Source: Chaetoderma sp. LZ-2023a (taxonomy: Eukaryota > Mollusca > Caudofoveata > Chaetodermatida > Chaetodermatidae). Taken from it: a stretch of 64,000 bases of DNA. A program made the position numbers and the translations under genes. Position 1 is the stretch's first letter; the number at the start of each line of letters is the position of its first letter. The notes below the pieces were generated by a model that made no database searches, had not been told where the DNA came from, and worked only from the letters and a program-made list of their open reading frames with translations. Shown here in pieces: positions 58,691 to 64,000 of the stretch. The DNA lies in NCBI GenBank assembly GCA_034401795.1, contig CM067374.1, forward strand, positions 139,404,508 to 139,468,507. Reading direction: 5' to 3'.

Positions 58691-59226
58691 GCTTGTTGTA
58701 GGCCTATATCTTGGCTATAACACGCGAGCTATGAGGTGAATTCCAGGGAAAACGAGACTAGGCCAACGACCGTTTCTCTGACCGAGTGACCAACGTCCGT
58801 GCAACTAAGCCCGTGGCGAGGCCTAGTTTTACGCGGAGTTCCAAACACGGGCGTCAAACAGACGTAGCTACACATGGAATAATGCTGATCTAGACTCGAT
58901 TTCACGGACATTGACAGCACATTTCACAGGTCATAGTATACGGAAAATATATCTCGACATAGAAAATGTGAGCGAGGTTCAGCTGGCAATGTAGATTAAT
59001 GCACTACGACTGCTGTTCAAGCTGCGTAGCTTTTTGGTCGTTCCCGCGACAACTTTTAATCTACGTCTGTTTGGATCCCTTGCCTTTACTGCGCTCATGG
59101 AATTCACGCCCGAGATAGCCAGGCTGGCAATTCGAGTACAATTACGCCTGACGACGAGCTTAGTTGCGCGGACCTTCGTCAACTACGACCGGCGTCTGTA
59201 CGCTCGCTTCTGTCACTTGGCCCCTG

Positions 59227-60051
59227 GGTCGTTTGTTACTGAAATCAACTAACGACATCACGTCAATTAAGATTGCAAGTCGCTTTCACCCTGTATTGTA
59301 AATGGGGCCGCCCGGCAATGATCTTAAAAATATCGTAAGATACAGAAAATATGTGTTCATATGTATTGAGTTGAGCGCTACAGCAACAATAATTAGGCAT
59401 ATATAAGAGCACTGAAAAATAACGCATGTAAACCAAGGGGATCATGGGCGGATCCAGGAATTTCAGTTAGAAGGGGTAATTGATGCGAGTCTGAGAGGGA
59501 CTGTCTAGTCTCACATGGGGGTGGGGGTGGGTTCCGGGAATCCTCCCCCTGAAATTGTGAACAGTAGGTGTTCTAAGAAGCCTTCTCCAGCATTCTTAGT
59601 GAAAAAATCCTTTTTTTTCTTTTGAAAATGTATTAATATCTTGGCGGATTCCAGAAAATTTTGAAGGCGTTGTCCGATCCAAGCAGTGTGGTCTAGGTGT
59701 CATCTGGATGCTCTCAGAACCCATCTGCTACATTTCTGCGGGTAAAATGGACCTTCCTATGATAAAAAAATCATCTAAGACCTACATGACATTATTATCT
59801 GGGAGAAAATGTATACACGTGGTGTTTATTCTAGGATCTGGAAAAAGGGCCCGATCACCCTGACCACCCACAATGTAGGGCATTGGAAAAACATTATGGA
59901 CACAGTGGCTATAAACAAACCCCCTTACTTAGGAGATGCATAACCACATTAATTCTCTGTTACAAGTTAGACCCATCTGGTAAAATGATGTTCACCATTT
60001 AAATCCCAGTATATGAACTCCAATATATTGAGAATTTCATCCATACTGGCA
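59227..60051. other. non-coding stretch, nothing recognised
   Basis: A short GGGGGTGGGGGTGGG tract (59516-59531) is the only distinct feature. Confidence 0.4.
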
Positions 60052-60145
60052 AGATTGTGAATTTGTTGACATTAATTTGACTCGAAACTGTTGCTGCCTA
60101 AGGAATCAACCACTTGCAGCCAAATTATTTTCAAAATATTCAACA
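60052..60145. repeat. HP1 foldback repeat
   Basis: TTTGTTGACATTAATTTGAC opens. GAAACTGTTGCTGCCTAAGG is the left inner arm, and CCAAATTATTTTCAAAATAT with TCAACAC closes. Confidence 0.75.
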
Positions 60146-60530
60146 CAATATTTCTTACAATGTCAAAAATGTCAAAAATCTGTTTGAAAGGGTTACCTTA
60201 TTTTGCAGCTGAATAACCATAACAAATATGGGGATATAGGACCCCTACTGGCCAACCAACGTGGGTCATTTCAAAATTATGAGGAGCTATCACCCCATAG
60301 CCCCTTCTAGAATAAACACTGTATATATAGGTCTATGTACTCTAAGGCATAAACCGTAATCCACACCAGTCACCACATACCAACAGATACCAAATATCTG
60401 AATAATTACCTTAAATTACAATTTTACGACACACTTTTTGCTCATGAACTGGTTATGCTGTGGCCAGTCTTTAGCGTCACTAAAATAATTATTGACCACG
60501 TGAAGGGGTGCTTGTGGGAAGGGAGTCTAC
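60146..60530. other. non-coding gap, nothing recognised
   Basis: No feature was recognised. Confidence 0.4.
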
Positions 60531-60880
60531 AACAACACCAACACCAACAACAGCAGCAGCAGCAGAAGCAGCAGCGACGAAGACGATGACAGACAATAAT
60601 GATAATAATAATAATTATAATAATGATGAATAGGACGATGTAAACAAAAAATGAGGCTAATGGCGATGGAAATGGTGACGATACAAACGACTATGAAGGC
60701 CATAATAATGATAGTAGTTGTGACAATAATACTGATAATGACGGTGATAATAATACTGCTAATACAACAAATGATAATAAGTTTAAAATAAAAAAAATAA
60801 TAATGATGATCATTGTAATGACGATAAAATGGGTTGATGTCGTTAGTGATAATGATAATAAGCTAGCATGATGTTGATAA
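60531..60880. repeat. cryptic trinucleotide-rich flank
   Basis: Short CAA/CAG and GAT/AAT triplet runs with many interruptions lead into the pure array. Confidence 0.6.
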
Positions 60881-60882
60881 TA

Positions 60883-60970
<88 letters not shown>

Positions 60971-61014
60971 TGATGATGATGATGATAATGATGATGATGA
61001 TAATGATGATGATA

Positions 61015-61073
<59 letters not shown>

Positions 61074-61083
61074 AATGATGATG

Positions 61084-61126
<43 letters not shown>

Positions 61127-61188
61127 TGATGATGATGATGATGATGATGATAATGATGATGATAATGATAATGATGATGATGATGATG

Positions 61189-61249
<61 letters not shown>

Positions 61250-61250
61250 A
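60881..61250. repeat. GAT/AAT trinucleotide array
   Basis: About 123 triplets alternate in blocks of GAT and AAT. Poly-Met, poly-Ile, poly-His and poly-Ser frames here are artefacts. Confidence 0.97.
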
Positions 61251-61749
61251 ATTGTGTATAAATGATTACAGCTGTGTACGAACAAAATAATTGTAGTATG
61301 AAAGATCCCCATACGTCACCTGGGTGTAAAAAAACTTGACTCTAAGAAAAATAGGAGTGCTAGGAAAATATATCTCAGATCTGTAGTTTGCTGGTATTTG
61401 TCTCACATCATCGGGTAACGGACAAAATACAACGTAGAAATCAGAACGTTAATTTCCTCGTCACAGTGCATGTTTCTCCTAACCACATTATTTTTTGGGA
61501 AAATATCCATGTTATATGCCAGGAAGGTTTTTGAGAACACGCTAAATAGGCGTTGTCATACAAATATTGCCAAATTAAGCAATTTGTCGCGTTGTACCAT
61601 CAATCATTATTCTATTAAGAAATTAAATAAAGTCGTTGCAAGAAACACATTTTCATAGGCGAAATAGTATTTGGTCGAGAGTGTCAGGATTGGCAGATGT
61701 CGGAAACGTCAACGAAAAAGTAATGCCTATATTCTTACCTCCAACAAAA
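61251..61749. other. non-coding gap, nothing recognised
   Basis: A 62-codon frame (61470) has no recognisable features. Confidence 0.35.
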
Positions 61750-62023
61750 TACAGACTAAATGTAATGCAACGAAATAAATCTTAGCATATGAAGATTTCA
61801 TTACGTATAAATTAATATAATTTTTTTAAGCTGTGAAATTGAATTAGAGACCCGCGCCCCTAGTTCAACTTCACGATTAAAAATTATATTAATTTATATG
61901 GAATGAAATCATCATATGTTAATATTTATTTCGTTTCATTACATTTAGGTAAACAATTTAATCTTCTAAATGTACAAAATTTAAATAATATTACTTAGAG
62001 CATTATGGTGTGAATATGCACCT
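61750..62023. mobile_element. TTAA-flanked MITE, right-complete copy
   Basis: The right end GTGTGAATATGCACCT is followed by TTAA (62024-62027). The interior GAATTAGAGACCCGCG and ATGTTAATATTTATTTCG match the copy at 40658. The left terminus is eroded. Confidence 0.7.
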
Positions 62024-62027
62024 TTAA

Positions 62028-62422
62028 TAGCATATGACGAAATACTGATGAGTGCTATCTCTTATATGTTCTCTCCACATGTCGCCATAACCTTTCTCCT
62101 ATGAATTGCATGTTGTTAAATACAAGGTATTGCGCAGTTAGATTATTATGTCAGTTGTTTACATGTATTTCAATGGAGTTAAACCGTTCTTGAAGCGATG
62201 CTAATCTCATCTCAAATGTTGTATTGCACCGACAGAATATGGTTTATAGATTCCATATCATTCATATCCTGTCACATTCCCTGATCTGTATCGCAATTAT
62301 CTGTTTTGTAATATCGAGTAAATGTTGAACAGTGATCGACACCATTTTGTCTCCTCAAGCGATAGTGCGTGACGTCATGTAAGCTCCAATGCGTCACATT
62401 CTTTGTTATGTAATGCTCATCC
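62028..62422. other. non-coding gap, nothing recognised
   Basis: No feature was recognised. Confidence 0.4.
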
Positions 62423-62507
62423 CATTGAATATTTCGAAACAAATTTGACTGGAAGTTGTTGCTGAGCAACAACTTCCAATCAAATTGGTTTCAAAGTATT
62501 CAACAGC
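62423..62507. repeat. HP1 foldback repeat with altered, still-pairing inner stem
   Basis: ATTGAATATTTCGAAAC pairs with GTTTCAAAGTATTCAACAG. The inner stem GGAAGTTGTTGCT pairs perfectly with AGCAACAACTTCC. Compared with 2860-2954 several inner positions have changed on both arms while pairing is kept. Confidence 0.88.
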
Positions 62508-63140
62508 TTAACTGTAGGATTGCTTTTATACCACATTGTCAAACTGTAGCTGGCGCCTCTATGACTGAGCGTATATACCGAGGCAGACATACTAGGTTTT
62601 TTCTGATTGTTTGAAAAGTAAATCATGACAGCCATCATAGGGTGTAGAAATGTACCAACGTTTAACTACTAAATCCTGAATATCTTTCCTTAGCGACGTG
62701 ATAAAAAGCTTTCAATTACCCGGATAGTTTATAACCGGCGTGTTAGATCACCTGAATAGCTATCAAGAGATGGGATTAGTTAGCCTTTAATGGGTACACG
62801 ACCATATCCCTTAGTTGTGAAAATTCTCCCACAATGATGTGAGGATGGATAACGGGCTAAGACTTGGCCATGCTGACGTCGTAACGCACATACATTTTGT
62901 GAATTCCGCTGTACTAAGACGCGATTTCCGGGATTTTGAGTGGTAAAAGAGCATACTTAGTTAAAATGGTAGGCCTGATTTTAAGATGGGTGGGGTGTTT
63001 TGTAAACTTTGACAAATTTAGGGGCGGGATGTACGCCGTATCCGCCTAATACCCTTAAAACCGCCACTGGCGATAAATTAGCGAAATGCTTATCTTAAAA
63101 GATCCCACATCGTTAACTGGAATCAGGGGCGCATTTAGGG
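62508..63140. other. non-coding stretch, nothing recognised
   Basis: No feature was recognised. Confidence 0.4.
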
Positions 63141-63234
63141 GGTGGTGTCACGGTGCACGGGACAACCCCCTGACGAGCAGACCACATTTTTAAAAAAAAT
63201 TAAATTATTTTGCAAGATAGCCAAATCACATCAT

Positions 63235-63485
63235 TATTGTGTGTACACACGTTTACATATCCATCGGCTTCTAAGGATCCTTTGCACCATTGATGCTACC
63301 TCGTGTAAGCCAGAAAGGACTAACAGAGAGCGTAGCTATCTCAAGACATACTTAACAGCAACAATAGGACAGGACAGACTTAATGGGTTGGCTCTGATGC
63401 ATGTCCATTATGGCAGAAGAGGTTGTGACTCGTTTCGCTAGATGTCATCCACGAAGACTACGACTAGTTAGTATGATAGAATCAG
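63235..63485 (+). pseudogene. hAT-type transposase C-terminal (dimerisation) remnant
   Basis: The frame reads RLLRILCTIDATSCKPERT, then YLKTYLTATIGQDRLNGLAL followed by MHVH. The pattern of a Ser/Cys-x-ER block followed by a K-x-Y-L and G-Q-D-R-L-x-x-L-A-L block is the hAT family dimerisation domain. After a one-base shift near 63413 the next frame gives EEVVTRFARCHPRRLRL, the usual last segment. The rest of the transposase is not in the window. Confidence 0.72.
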
Positions 63486-63957
63486 ACTGAGATAGTAGTC
63501 CTAATAATTCTTTTCTATTAAGTTCTCAGAGTTACTCTTCTTACACATAGTGTTAGGTTTCTTTTGACTGCCTTTGTAATTTGTTGGAAAGCATTTAGTT
63601 TTGCATTAAAACAATACAAATTTGATAGTGATTTGAGTTTATAAATTATGATCTAAGCATCCGGGAGCTGCCTCGTTCTGACAATATAAATGTTTTAATC
63701 TAGTTTACCCTCTTGCCCCCACCCCTTCCCCCGTACGGGTGTAACAGTTTAAATTTTGTTCGTCATGAGATTAACCCATTTCTAAGCTTAATTAAGACTT
63801 TTGATATTCACCAATTATGTCCAAAATGTCATGGGATTATATCCTCAAATATCAAACAGGAAAGTGTATGCACAAAAGAGCTGAAAATGTTGTTAAATGC
63901 CATTCCAGAGCATCTAATTTACAAAAGATTTCCCGGGGAGAACCCACAGACTCCCGC
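63486..63957. other. non-coding gap, nothing recognised
   Basis: No feature was recognised. Confidence 0.4.
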
Positions 63958-64000
63958 AGCGTGTATGTGTGTGTATGTGTGCGCGTGCGTGCGTGCGTGC
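63958..64000 (+). repeat. GT/GC alternating microsatellite at window edge
   Basis: GTGTATGTGTGTG runs into GCGTGCGTGCGTGC and continues past the window. Confidence 0.85.

Larger units (their letters stand above)
55057..59223 (+). mobile_element. PIF/Harbinger transposon, nearly intact
   Basis: The left end GGGCCAAGTGACAGAAGCGA and the inverse right end match over at least 25 bp, and both are flanked by CTG (55054-55056 and 59224-59226), a 3-bp target duplication as in PIF/Harbinger elements. A second inverted match lies further in (TATCTCGGGCG..AATTCCA near 55099 and 59121). The 4167-bp element carries two convergent genes, a DDE transposase and a Myb/SANT-like protein, the standard pair for this superfamily. 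A tRNA-like palindrome lies between the genes. Confidence 0.93.

Overview
This window looks like repeat-rich, gene-poor DNA from an animal genome, probably a marine invertebrate and possibly a mollusc. That placement is inferred from the mix of elements (Tc1, PIF/Harbinger, Tx1-like LINEs, many short foldback repeats, TTAGGG-type telomeric repeats), not from any diagnostic host gene. I recognise no host protein-coding gene, rRNA, canonical tRNA or CRISPR array. Almost all recognisable coding sequence belongs to transposable elements, and most of it is broken.

Layout. 1-9 kb: foldback repeats, TTAA-flanked MITEs, repeats rich in TGACGTCA palindromes, a minus-strand LINE C-terminal remnant (5.93-6.66 kb), and a Tc1 element (7.2-8.85 kb) inserted in an AT microsatellite. 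9-18 kb: a minisatellite joined to an interstitial telomeric repeat, degenerate ~150-bp tandem repeats, a second non-LTR reverse transcriptase fragment (11.29-12.3 kb), a tRNA-like SINE head, a decayed Ty3/Gypsy gag with a primer-binding-site-like motif, a third LINE fragment, and a 1.9-kb satellite built on CTGTA. 18-30.3 kb: three stacked copies of one Tx1-like (L1 superfamily) LINE with zinc-knuckle ORF1 and endonuclease/reverse transcriptase ORF2, all carrying stops and frameshifts. 30.3-47.5 kb: mostly non-coding, with foldback repeats, a 68-bp minisatellite, and a 6.6-kb interval bounded by inverted AATGACCGC-rich termini that contains the one Tc1 copy with an uninterrupted transposase (42.23-43.88 kb). 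47.5-52.8 kb: a fourth Tx1-like LINE fragment split by a 1.55-kb insertion, then GTA repeats. 52.9-59.2 kb: a third Tc1 copy, then a 4.17-kb PIF/Harbinger element with terminal inverted repeats, CTG target duplication, an intact DDE transposase and a convergent two-exon Myb/SANT-like accessory gene with one premature stop. 59.2-64 kb: trinucleotide arrays, MITEs and a hAT transposase C-terminal remnant.

How the parts work together. The Harbinger element carries both proteins that this superfamily uses: a nuclease and a DNA-binding partner that delivers it. The three Tc1 copies are near-identical, and the intact copy could in principle act on the termini of all three. The most striking unexplained signal is two families of short, near-perfect palindromes (about 17 and 8 copies). 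In one of them both arms have changed together between copies. A 150-bp tRNA-like palindrome inside the Harbinger element is also unexplained.
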